Shown: in pieces, positions 42,746-51,052 of the stretch
Numbering within the stretch: the stretch's first letter is position 1
Layout of the letters: each line of letters begins with the position of its first letter
Origin: Frisingicoccus sp902471845
Lineage (GTDB): Bacteria > Bacillota > Clostridia > Lachnospirales > Lachnospiraceae
Direction: 5' to 3' (one strand)
Length of the DNA: 64,000 nt
Assembly: GCF_047030795.1 (NCBI RefSeq)
Contig: NZ_JBKYIC010000001.1
The notes under the pieces: generated by a model
What the model saw: the letters and a program-made list of their open reading frames with translations, nothing else
What the model was told of the DNA's origin: nothing
Databases searched by the model: none
Position numbers and translations under genes: made by a program

Positions 42746-44629
42746 TTAATGGATAATACCCAGGTCGGATAATATGGCCTGGGTAATTTCAGCAGCACGG
42801 CTGCCGGAGGCGTTGTCGGAATCTTCTATGTGAGTGGCAAAGAAGAACCTGTGTCCGTTACTTTCTGTGAAACCGACAAACCATCCGCTGATGTTGTGAT
42901 CGTTTATATTTCCGGTACCGGTCTTGCCGTAGAGGGCGCCGCCCGGAATGTTGTACAGATAAAGGGCGTCTTTTACAGCATTGATGTGGGAAGCAGAAAA
43001 TATCTGTCCGGCGGATGAATCGACGGATGCCGGATCGGCAAAAATTTCTTTTAAAAGATAAACCTGTTCTGCCGGAGATATTTTCAGAGAGGATTCCAGC
43101 CAGCAGGATGGGAAGCTGCCGCTTAAATCCCGGTTTCCATAACCAATATTGTCGATATATTGCTGTACGCTGGCCTTCCCCATGCGTTCTTCCAGCGCCT
43201 GGAAATACCAGTTGACGGAATTTTTCATAGCGGAATTTAAATCCTGGTTTTGGTTCCAGGCATCAAAGGCATAGGTTTCGCCGTCCCATGCAATTTCAGA
43301 ATTTTCCGGGGTAATCCATCCTGCATCCAGGGCGAATAGGGCACCGTAAATCTTATAGGTTGAGTCTGGCGATACCCGGATGAGGGCCTTTTCTTTATTA
43401 TAGATTTGCCAGGTATCCTGCGACAAATCATAGAATACAAAACTCCCATCCGCATCTCCAAAGTAGGCGGACAGGTCAATTTCAGAAACTTTAGAGTTTT
43501 CATCAAAAATAGCTGTTTTATCCGTATTCTGCAAGGTGTTTCCATACGTGTTTCCTCCGGAGACTGAAAAAACAGGATAGAGGGCGTAAGTCGTCAGTAC
43601 AGGCGACATAGACAGGAGCAGGGCGGCGACGCTCAGAACGATACAGCTGCTTTTTATTCCGGCAGCCTTTGTCGGCTTTTGGTAGGCGGCAATGCAGCGG
43701 ATACGCCGGGTCAGCTGGCGCATATTTCCACTCATACCGGAGACCGATGAAAATATGTCCAGAGACATTTTTTCTGCCAGATGAATCAGAGTGTTTCCGT
43801 AAGCCAGGGCATTTTCTTCACCGAGCACTTTAAGAACCGCCGTATCGCAGGCGATTTCCCGGTCACTTCGTATTTCGTCCATGGCAAACCATACTACCGG
43901 ATTTGGCCAGTAGAGCAGATGGAAGAGATTCGTCAGGCCGTTGGTCAGAGCATCCTTTTGTTTATAATGAACCAGTTCGTGCAGAAGCATATGGCGCAGA
44001 GCCGGATACAGGTCCTGGGAAGTGTCGGCTATTCCCTCCGTCAGATGGGACGGAAGATAGACGGTAGGGCAAAGAACGCCGGTCATTACCGGTGATTTTA
44101 GAAGCATCGTACTGTAAAGCGATGGTTTCTTTTTAATTCCAAGTTCTTCGCAACATTGTTCAAAGAGCCGGCAAAGAGCAGGATGCTGTACCGGGACAGC
44201 CGACTGTTTCATAAGGAACAGCTTCCGACGGGCTTTGAACTGGAAAATCAGCATAAAAAGGATACCCGTCAGCCATATGACCAGACAGAGCGTTCCTAAA
44301 ATTGCCGGTGTTTTTTTATTTACGGAAATGGTGAAATCATTCATCCAGTCCCTAGAGGTATCCATGATGGCCTGCAGGCTTTTGGATGTTTGAACAGCAG
44401 TTTCCGGAAGCATGTGTGTGCTCGGAGCAGGGGCAGCAGTGGTCAGCATTTCCGGCAGTCGTACCGGAATAAAAGGCAGCGCCATAAGCACAAAAAGAAC
44501 AGACCAGAGCCGATAGATAGCCCGGGCAGATAAATGATTTTTAAATAAATGTTTTATGGCGGTCACAGCCAGAATACTGAATGCGATAAAAAGGTTACAC
44601 AGAATCAAATGTAAGCTAAAGGATGTCAT
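42746..44629 (-). CDS. blaR1: BlaR1/MecR1-type beta-lactam sensor metalloprotease
   Basis: A 627-residue membrane sensor. The N-terminal part has four helices and an M56 peptidase domain with zinc motif HELVH near residues 218-222 and the distal EIACDTAV. An extracellular class-D-like penicillin-binding domain (about 375-627) carries STYK (acylated serine), SVNW and KTGTG. Acylation by a beta-lactam should switch on the protease and inactivate BlaI. It follows blaI by 14 bp with AAGGAGG upstream. No beta-lactamase gene is present in the window; the evident output is the repeat lipoprotein. Confidence 0.95.
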   Translation of the reverse strand: MTSFSLHLILCNLFIAFSILAVTAIKHLFKNHLSARAIYRLWSVLFVLMALPFIPVRLPEMLTTAAPAPSTHMLPETAVQTSKSLQAIMDTSRDWMNDFTISVNKKTPAILGTLCLVIWLTGILFMLIFQFKARRKLFLMKQSAVPVQHPALCRLFEQCCEELGIKKKPSLYSTMLLKSPVMTGVLCPTVYLPSHLTEGIADTSQDLYPALRHMLLHELVHYKQKDALTNGLTNLFHLLYWPNPVVWFAMDEIRSDREIACDTAVLKVLGEENALAYGNTLIHLAEKMSLDIFSSVSGMSGNMRQLTRRIRCIAAYQKPTKAAGIKSSCIVLSVAALLLSMSPVLTTYALYPVFSVSGGNTYGNTLQNTDKTAIFDENSKVSEIDLSAYFGDADGSFVFYDLSQDTWQIYNKEKALIRVSPDSTYKIYGALFALDAGWITPENSEIAWDGETYAFDAWNQNQDLNSAMKNSVNWYFQALEERMGKASVQQYIDNIGYGNRDLSGSFPSCWLESSLKISPAEQVYLLKEIFADPASVDSSAGQIFSASHINAVKDALYLYNIPGGALYGKTGTGNINDHNISGWFVGFTESNGHRFFFATHIEDSDNASGSRAAEITQAILSDLGIIH

Positions 44630-44643
44630 GATAAGCCTCCTTA

Positions 44644-45018
44644 TTATTTTTCGTGTTTCGCCAGAATTGCCCGGAGGGTATCAATTTCGCCTTCTGTAAG
44701 TGTATCCTCGTCGAGACAGGCAGAGAGCATCCGGGACATGTCGCCGTCAAAATAGCGTTTCAGAAAAGAGCGGCTTTTCTGGCGGACGTAGGACGTTTCT
44801 TCGACCAGTGGGGTGTAGACAAAGACCCGTCCCTGTTTTTCATAGGTCAGAGCACCTTTGGTGACCAGTCGTTTTAACAGTGTTTGAATCGTTTTCGGAC
44901 TCCAGTCCGTTGCTTTTGTCAATATTTCCGTCACAGTATTGGTGCTTACAGGAGCTTCTTTCCAGACGATTTTCATCACTTCATATTCTGCTTCGGATAT
45001 CTGAGGCAGGCAATTCAT
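44644..45018 (-). CDS. blaI: BlaI/MecI/CopY-family transcriptional repressor
   Basis: A 124-residue winged-helix repressor. The pattern ISEAEYEVMKIVWKEAPVST and the recognition region DWSPKTIQTLLKRLVTKGAL are those of BlaI/MecI; the C-terminal half is the dimerisation region cut by BlaR1. Its own promoter carries a TACATATGTA operator, so it autoregulates, and two more operators lie at the lipoprotein promoter 5 kb away. GGAGGG precedes the ATG. Confidence 0.96.
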   Translation of the reverse strand: MNCLPQISEAEYEVMKIVWKEAPVSTNTVTEILTKATDWSPKTIQTLLKRLVTKGALTYEKQGRVFVYTPLVEETSYVRQKSRSFLKRYFDGDMSRMLSACLDEDTLTEGEIDTLRAILAKHEK

Positions 45019-45036
45019 TATATTCCCTCCAAATCT

Positions 45037-45046
45037 TACATATGTA
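45037..45046 (-). promoter_or_regulatory. BlaI-type operator 3 (blaI promoter)
   Basis: A perfect palindrome TACATATGTA, identical to the core of the classic BlaI operators, between the -10 box and the start codon of blaI. Confidence 0.88.
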
Positions 45047-45055
45047 GTATAATAT

Positions 45056-45084
45056 AGTATAGCTTTTCAGCATTTGATTGTCAA
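45056..45084 (-). promoter_or_regulatory. blaI-blaR1 promoter
   Basis: On the minus strand, TTGACA (45084-45079), 17-bp spacer, TATACT (45061-45056). The operator lies about 10 bp downstream. Confidence 0.85.
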
Positions 45085-45103
45085 TAATATGTAAAATTTC
45101 AGC

Positions 45104-45134
45104 TATAATGGTTGACCTTCCACAGAGTGGAAGG
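45104..45134 (+). promoter_or_regulatory. -10 box and 5' hairpin of the ABC exporter operon
   Basis: TATAAT (45104-45109) has no good -35 at 17 bp, only TTGTCA at a 20-bp spacer. Just after it, CCTTCCAC-AGA-GTGGAAGG (45116-45134) forms an 8-bp hairpin that would cap the transcript. The hairpin could stabilise the mRNA or be an operator dyad. No BlaI site is found on this side. Confidence 0.5.
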
Positions 45135-45175
45135 TATATGCTTTTTATATCACATACCGCAGGGAGGTAAAAAGA

Positions 45176-45898
45176 ATGCTGGAAATAAAAGACTTAACAA
45201 AAACCTATTACGGAGGAAAAATTGCAGTGTCCGGTTTGAGCCTCGATGTTCAGTCGGGCGATATTTATGGATTTATTGGTCATAACGGTGCGGGAAAAAC
45301 AACGACGATCAAGTGTATCGTCGGTATTCAGAAATTCGACGCGGGGGATATTTTAATTGATGGCATATCGATTAAAGAAGCCCCGATCCGCTGTAAATCG
45401 ATGATGGCTTATATTCCGGATAATCCAGATGTTTATGAATATCTGACTGGAATCCAGTATTTAAATTTTATGGCAGATATTTTCGGATTGTCCGCCGCAG
45501 AGCGGGAAGAGAGGATTCGTAAGGAAGCGAACGATTTTGAGATTACAGAAGCTCTGGGAGATCTGATTTCTTCCTATTCCCATGGAATGAAGCAGAAGCT
45601 TGTCATCATGGGGGCGCTGATTCATCAGCCTAAACTGTTGATACTCGACGAACCTTTTGTGGGATTGGACCCGAAAGCGACTCTGACATTGAAAAATAAA
45701 ATGCACAGAATGTGTGATGCCGGAGCAGCCATTTTCTTTTCGACTCATGTGCTTGATGTGGCGGAGAAGCTTTGCAATAAAGTGGCAATCATCAAGAAAG
45801 GAGAGCTGATTGTCAGTGGACGTATTGATGAACTGACAAAGGGAGAATCTCTGGAATCCGTATTTATGGAGGTGGTCAGCAATGCTTCGACAGATTAA
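45176..45898 (+). CDS. ABC transporter ATP-binding protein
   Basis: A 240-residue ATPase of the ABC-2 (drug/bacteriocin exporter) type. Walker A GHNGAGKTT, signature SYSHGMKQKLVIMGA (a variant of LSGG), Walker B LLILDEPFVGLDP and the H-loop FFSTH are present. It works with the permease encoded next, whose gene overlaps its end by 17 nt. Substrate unknown; the divergent neighbour is blaI. Confidence 0.94.
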   Translation: MLEIKDLTKTYYGGKIAVSGLSLDVQSGDIYGFIGHNGAGKTTTIKCIVGIQKFDAGDILIDGISIKEAPIRCKSMMAYIPDNPDVYEYLTGIQYLNFMADIFGLSAAEREERIRKEANDFEITEALGDLISSYSHGMKQKLVIMGALIHQPKLLILDEPFVGLDPKATLTLKNKMHRMCDAGAAIFFSTHVLDVAEKLCNKVAIIKKGELIVSGRIDELTKGESLESVFMEVVSNASTD

Positions 45899-47465
45899 TT
45901 TATTGACCCGTATGGGACTGTGCAATCTATTTGGCATAAATGAGGTGCGTCACACAAGGGATTCAGGAAAAAAACAGAGGTTTGCTTTATTATGTGGAGC
46001 CTGGATTCTCATTGGGCTGTTGCTTATGTCGTATATGATTTTGCTGTCCCTTGCCTATATCGGCATGGGTCTGGCTGACGTGCTTCCGATGTATTTTTAC
46101 ACGGTGGCCAGTATGGTTATCCTGTTTTTTTCATTTTTTAAAGCGGGAGATATGGTTTTTTCGTTAAGCAGTTATGAACTTCAGGCTTCATGGCCCGTAT
46201 CGACAGCGGCCATTGTCATCAGCCGATTTATGATCATGTATGTGACCGATCTTTTATTCAGTCTGCTGGTAATGATTCCGGGATTTGTCATCTATGGTAT
46301 AAAGCTTCATCCTGCAGTTACATTTTATATTTATGGAATGATCGGAACCCTGTTTTTGCCGATGCTGCCGTTGTGTATAGCACTTCTCATCGGTGCGGTC
46401 ATCCGGGCCATCGGTTCCCGGATGAAGCATAAAAGTGTTGGCATTGCTTTACTTACATTAGTATTTTCGACAGCTATCGTGGCCGTCAGTATGATATATT
46501 CTAATAATATGGAAAATATGGATATGTCCAGGGCAAAAGGAATGGCAGTGATGGTTTCGCAAATGCTGTGCAAAGTCTATCCTCCAGCCTGGTTTTTTGG
46601 AAAGGCTGTCGTAGAAGGCCGGTTTTTATGGATTTTGGGTTTATGCGCCGGTGTGTCGGCTCTGTTTCTGTGCGTTGTGGGAATCTTACAGAAATATTTT
46701 GTCACCATCTGCAGCCTGTTAAACGCAACTTCTGCAAAGAATAATTATAAAATGGGTGCACAGCAACAGAAGTCCAGAATCAGAGCTCTGTGGCAAAGGG
46801 AACTTCGGCGGTATTTTGCTTCAAGTATCTATGTCAGCAATACGCTGATCGGCTATATTTTAGCAGTCATCGCATCGGCCGCCCTGCTTTTCTTCGGTCC
46901 GGATAAGATGGAGATGATGGCGGGAATTCCGGGATTGGTGTACCGGTTGTGGCCTTTACTTCTCGGATTTATGATGGCAATGATGCCGACGACGGCCTGC
47001 AGTATCTCTATGGAAGGGAAAACTTTATGGAGATTACAGTCTCTGCCGCTGCCGGCGAAGGAGGTATATGACGGAAAAATACTCGCCAATCTGTCTCTGG
47101 CAGCGCCGTTTTATGTTGTGTCCGTGATTTTGAGCATTATGGCCCTGAGGCCAAAGCCGGATGAACTTGTTTTTATCATTCTTGTACCGGCCTTTTATAT
47201 TGCATTTTCCGCGGTAGCCGGATTGACAGTGAATATGGCGCTGCCGTTGCTCAAATGGGACAGTGAGGTTCAGGTCGTCAAACAGAGCGGCGCCACTTTT
47301 GGTATTTTGCTTGTGGCTTTCGCCGTCTGGTTGATTCCAACAGGAATTTTGTTCGCCTTTCCACAGCTTCCGGCGTCCATCGTTTTTCTGTCGGGCATGG
47401 TTATTCTTGGAATTTTAACCACAGTATTATATGTAAAAATTCAGCGGCAGAAACTGGATTTTTAA
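45882..47465 (+). CDS. ABC transporter permease, about 12 membrane helices
   Basis: A 527-residue multi-spanning membrane protein. The helices occur in two blocks (about 35-290 and 320-525) separated by a cytoplasmic stretch (NNYKMGAQQQKSRIRALW), so it may be a fused double permease. GGAGGTGG precedes the ATG inside the end of the ATPase gene, showing coupled translation. The substrate cannot be deduced. Confidence 0.88.
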   Translation: MLRQINLLTRMGLCNLFGINEVRHTRDSGKKQRFALLCGAWILIGLLLMSYMILLSLAYIGMGLADVLPMYFYTVASMVILFFSFFKAGDMVFSLSSYELQASWPVSTAAIVISRFMIMYVTDLLFSLLVMIPGFVIYGIKLHPAVTFYIYGMIGTLFLPMLPLCIALLIGAVIRAIGSRMKHKSVGIALLTLVFSTAIVAVSMIYSNNMENMDMSRAKGMAVMVSQMLCKVYPPAWFFGKAVVEGRFLWILGLCAGVSALFLCVVGILQKYFVTICSLLNATSAKNNYKMGAQQQKSRIRALWQRELRRYFASSIYVSNTLIGYILAVIASAALLFFGPDKMEMMAGIPGLVYRLWPLLLGFMMAMMPTTACSISMEGKTLWRLQSLPLPAKEVYDGKILANLSLAAPFYVVSVILSIMALRPKPDELVFIILVPAFYIAFSAVAGLTVNMALPLLKWDSEVQVVKQSGATFGILLVAFAVWLIPTGILFAFPQLPASIVFLSGMVILGILTTVLYVKIQRQKLDF

Positions 47466-47876
47466 CTTGCAAAACCATTATACAAATGGTAAGATAAACA
47501 CGTATGGAAAGCAGATAGTCAGAAAAGTAATCCATGCAAATATTTTTAGCAACAAGATGTTGAATTATTGATTGAGTTAAAAGCTCAAGTTTTATAAGTT
47601 GGTTACTTTATAACCGGTGTGTATACGGCATATTAAACTTGTGAAATGGTCAATAAGAGTAGTAAAAGTAAAAAATATTTGCTATATAGACTCTAAATCC
47701 ATTATCTGTCTGGAAGTACGGCGAAACCAAACAATGAGCATGTGTGGTCCTGAGAATGGCAGCCTGTGGCTGCAGAAGGAAGATAGAAATAAGACACGAG
47801 TACATGGTGCTATATGCCCCGGTATTGGTGTCTTTTTTGTTGTATTCTAAAATACATTGGATTGGAGAGGAAAGCG
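47466..47876 (+). promoter_or_regulatory. 411-bp leader region upstream of the polyamine operon
   Basis: There is no convincing gene here. A weak promoter (TTGATT 47568-47573, 18-bp spacer, TTATAA 47592-47597) would give a leader of nearly 280 nt. Hairpins in it include GGTTA-CTTTA-TAACC (47599-47613), GCAGCC-TGT-GGCTGC (47760-47774) and a terminator-like element in which AGACAC (47792-47797) pairs with GTGTCT (47828-47833) ahead of TTTTTT. The arrangement resembles a riboswitch or attenuator controlling polyamine synthesis. I do not recognise its class. Confidence 0.5.
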
Positions 47877-49331
47877 ATGGAGAAAATGACGCAGAAGCGT
47901 GCTCCCATTTATGAGGCACTGGAACGATTTCGCAGGATGCGGATTGTTCCCTTTGATGTTCCGGGACATAAGCATGGACGTGGAAATCCGGAACTGGTAG
48001 AATTGCTCGGAAGCAAATGTGTTGGAATTGATGTAAATTCCATGAAGCCGCTGGACAATCTCTGTCATCCGGTTTCTGTAATTAAAGAAGCGGAGGAACT
48101 GGCTGCAGAGGCTTTTGGTGCCGCACATGCTTTTCTCATGGTGGGCGGTACAACTTCTTCCGTGCAGAGTATGGTTTTATCCTGCTGTAAAAAGGGAGAT
48201 AAGATTATCCTGCCGAGGAATGTACACAGAAGTGTGATCAATGCCCTTGTTTTGTGCGGGGCCCATCCCATTTATGTGAATCCGGATGTGGACCAGAGGC
48301 TTGGCATTTCACTGGGGATGAAAGTGGAGCAGGTAAAAAAGGCGATTCATGAGAATCCGGATGCGGTAGCTGTTTTTGTAAATAATCCGACATATTATGG
48401 AATCTGCTCGGATCTGCGAACGATTGTTGAGGAGGCCCACAGATATGGGATGCAGGTGCTTGTGGACGAAGCTCACGGGACCCATTTCTATTTCGGTGAT
48501 TCCATGCCGGTTTCTGCCATGGCGGCCGGAGCCGATATGGCATCGGTCAGCATGCATAAATCCGGGGGAAGCCTGACCCAGAGTTCCTTTTTGCTGATCG
48601 GGCAAAAGGTGAATTCCGGCCATGTGCGCCAGATCATCAATCTGACCCAGACAACCAGTGGCTCCTATCTGCTGCTCTCCAGTCTTGATATATCAAGAAG
48701 AAATCTGGCTTTGAGAGGAAGAGAGGCTTTTGCCAGAGTGGTGGAACTGGCTGAATATGCCAGAAATGAAATCAATCAGATTGGTGGTTATTATGCATTT
48801 TCTAAAGAAATGATCAATGGAAGCAGTGTTTATGATTTTGATGCGACCAAACTGTCGGTTCATACACTGGATATCGGCCTGGCTGGAATTGAGGTATACG
48901 ATATTCTTCGGGATGAGTATGATATCCAGATAGAATTCGGAGATTTGGGCAATATGCTTGCCTATCTTTCCATCGGAGACAGAAAGCAGGAGGTAGAACG
49001 GCTGGTCAGCGCACTGGCGGATATTAAGCGGCGCTACAGGAAGGACAAGACGGGCATGCTGTCTCAGGAATATATTTCGCCGACAGTGGTCATGACGCCT
49101 CAGGAATCCTTTTATGCGGAAAAGGAATCCCTTCCGATTAAAGAGACCAGGGGACGGGTGTGCAGTGAGTTTGTGATGTGTTATCCGCCGGGGATTCCTA
49201 TTTTGGCACCGGGAGAAGAGATTACGGATAAGATTATTGATTATATTCTCTATGCCAAGGAGAAGGGCTGTTCCATGACCGGACCGGAGGATGAATGGAT
49301 TGAAAGACTGAATGTATTAAAGGAGGAGTAG
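47877..49331 (+). CDS. speA: PLP-dependent Orn/Lys/Arg decarboxylase, probable arginine decarboxylase
   Basis: A 484-residue fold-type I decarboxylase like Bacillus SpeA. VPFDVPGHKHGRG lies near residue 24, the cofactor region is VDEAHGTHFYFGD, and SVSMHKSGGSLTQSSFL holds the PLP lysine. An agmatinase gene two places downstream points to arginine as substrate (agmatine product), though lysine or ornithine remain possible. ATG 47877 has GGAGAGG 6 nt upstream; an in-frame ATG at 47814 lies in the terminator-like leader. The next gene starts 4 bp after its stop. Confidence 0.92.
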   Translation: MEKMTQKRAPIYEALERFRRMRIVPFDVPGHKHGRGNPELVELLGSKCVGIDVNSMKPLDNLCHPVSVIKEAEELAAEAFGAAHAFLMVGGTTSSVQSMVLSCCKKGDKIILPRNVHRSVINALVLCGAHPIYVNPDVDQRLGISLGMKVEQVKKAIHENPDAVAVFVNNPTYYGICSDLRTIVEEAHRYGMQVLVDEAHGTHFYFGDSMPVSAMAAGADMASVSMHKSGGSLTQSSFLLIGQKVNSGHVRQIINLTQTTSGSYLLLSSLDISRRNLALRGREAFARVVELAEYARNEINQIGGYYAFSKEMINGSSVYDFDATKLSVHTLDIGLAGIEVYDILRDEYDIQIEFGDLGNMLAYLSIGDRKQEVERLVSALADIKRRYRKDKTGMLSQEYISPTVVMTPQESFYAEKESLPIKETRGRVCSEFVMCYPPGIPILAPGEEITDKIIDYILYAKEKGCSMTGPEDEWIERLNVLKEE

Positions 49332-49335
49332 GCAA

Positions 49336-50187
49336 ATGGAAATATGGTATTCCGACGAACATACGGATAATGTGAAGCTTTCATTTCGGATTGACCGGCA
49401 GCTTTTCAGCGCGGTAAGTGAATTCCAGAGAATTGATGTTATGGAATCGGTGGATATGGGAAAGATTCTGGCCGTCGACGGTGATCTGATGTTGACGGAA
49501 AAGGACGAGTTTATTTATCATGAAATGATTACCCATGTGCCTATGGCTGTACATCCGGATGTAAAGAAGGTTCTCGTTATCGGCGGCGGTGACGGCGGCG
49601 TTGTCCGGGAGCTGATTAAATACGATACGGTGGAACAGATTGATGTGGTGGAGATGGATCAGCTTCTTGTAGAGGTGTGCAGAAAATATCTGCCGGAGAT
49701 TGCGGGAAGCTTGAATGACAGTCGGGTTACAATCTATAACGAAGACGGCCTCCGGTTTATCCGTTCAAAAACAGACGCCTACGATCTGATCATCATAGAT
49801 TCACCGAATCCCTTCGGACCGGGTGAAGGACTGTTTACTAAAGAATTTTACGGGAATTGCTATAATGCCCTGCATGACGACGGGATTATGATCAATCAGA
49901 ATGAAAGCCCATTTTATGAGGAAGAAGCCTTCCAGTGCCAGCGGATGCATAAAAGAATCCTGGAGACCTTTCCGATATGCAGGGTATACCAGGCCCATAT
50001 TCCATCCTATCCGTCGGGTCACTGGTTATTTGGCTTTGCATCAAAAAAATATCATCCGTTGAACGATTTGAATGGCGTGGCCTGGAAATTAAAGGAGATC
50101 AGTACCAGATATTATGAGCCGAGGCTTCATGCAGGAGTATTTGCGCTTCCGGTATATGTGGAGGAATTATTAAAAGATGTTGAATAA
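49336..50187 (+). CDS. speE: Spermidine synthase-like aminopropyltransferase
   Basis: A 283-residue aminopropyltransferase that moves the aminopropyl group of decarboxylated SAM to a diamine. The nucleotide loop is VIGGGDGGVVRELIKY, and the active-site segment is IIDSPNPFGPGEGLF. The usual form of this segment is DS-x-DP; here the second Asp is Asn. The N-terminal beta-hairpin (MEIWYSDEHTDNVKLSF) matches the family. No SAM decarboxylase gene (speD) is in the window to supply dcSAM. It overlaps the agmatinase gene by 11 nt. Confidence 0.9.
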   Translation: MEIWYSDEHTDNVKLSFRIDRQLFSAVSEFQRIDVMESVDMGKILAVDGDLMLTEKDEFIYHEMITHVPMAVHPDVKKVLVIGGGDGGVVRELIKYDTVEQIDVVEMDQLLVEVCRKYLPEIAGSLNDSRVTIYNEDGLRFIRSKTDAYDLIIIDSPNPFGPGEGLFTKEFYGNCYNALHDDGIMINQNESPFYEEEAFQCQRMHKRILETFPICRVYQAHIPSYPSGHWLFGFASKKYHPLNDLNGVAWKLKEISTRYYEPRLHAGVFALPVYVEELLKDVE

Positions 50188-51052
50188 AAATATTGTAAAT
50201 TTTATAGGTTGTGATGCGGAATACGAGGACGCAGAGATTGTGATTTACGGAGCGCCTTTTGATTCTACCACATCCTTCCGGCCGGGTACCCGTTTCGCGG
50301 GACAGGCCATGCGAAACGAGTCCTACGGATTAGAGACATACAGCCCTTATCAGGACAGGGATTTAACGGAATGCGCCATATTTGACAGCGGTGATCTGGA
50401 GTTGTCCATCGGCGATTCGTCTATGGTTTTGGATGCCATTGAGGAACGGGCGCATACCATCTTTCAGGATGGAAAACTGCCGTTTTTAATTGGAGGCGAG
50501 CATCTGGTGACCCTTGGGGCCATTCGGGCTGCAAGTGAGAAATACCCGGAGCTTCATATCATTCACTTTGACGCCCATACGGATTTGAGAGAAGATTATC
50601 TGGGAGTAAAACTGTCCCATGCCTGCGTATTGCGGAGATGTTGGGAGCTTTTGGGTGACGGACGCATTCATCAGTTCGGTATCCGTTCGGGAGAAGGATA
50701 TGAATTCCAGTGGGCGCGGGAAGGGCACACGGACCTGCATCCTTTTAATCTGGATGGACTGCAGGAGACGATAGAAAGTCTGAAAGGCGTGCCTGTCTAT
50801 GTCACTGTGGATCTGGATGTGCTGGACCCATCCTGTTTTCCCGGAACCGGAACACCGGAGCCAGGCGGAATCAGTTTTTTGGAATTGATGGATGGGGTGA
50901 CGGAAGCGTGCTCAAAATTAAATGTCATCGGCTGTGATGTGACTGAGTTATCTCCGTCCTATGACAGTAGTGGTGTTTCCACGGCGGTGGCCTGCAAAAT
51001 TCTGCGGGAAATGTTATTGGCACTGAATAAACCATTGAAAGGGGAAGAATGA
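50177..51052 (+). CDS. speB: Agmatinase (ureohydrolase family)
   Basis: A 291-residue binuclear manganese ureohydrolase that splits agmatine into putrescine and urea. Metal ligands are in GGEHLVTLGA (His), HFDAHTDLREDY (Asp, His, Asp) and VDLDVLDPSCFPGTGTPEPG (two Asp). The substrate-loop pattern SFRPGTRFAGQAMR is of the agmatinase type. The family also includes guanidino-acid hydrolases and N-aminopropylagmatinases, so the exact substrate is inferred from context. It overlaps the preceding and the following genes. Confidence 0.9.
   Translation: MLNKNIVNFIGCDAEYEDAEIVIYGAPFDSTTSFRPGTRFAGQAMRNESYGLETYSPYQDRDLTECAIFDSGDLELSIGDSSMVLDAIEERAHTIFQDGKLPFLIGGEHLVTLGAIRAASEKYPELHIIHFDAHTDLREDYLGVKLSHACVLRRCWELLGDGRIHQFGIRSGEGYEFQWAREGHTDLHPFNLDGLQETIESLKGVPVYVTVDLDVLDPSCFPGTGTPEPGGISFLELMDGVTEACSKLNVIGCDVTELSPSYDSSGVSTAVACKILREMLLALNKPLKGEE

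Noticed and set aside
47617..47850. 77-codon ORF in the leader of the polyamine operon
   Set aside because: No RBS, no recognisable protein features, and it covers the terminator-like hairpin.
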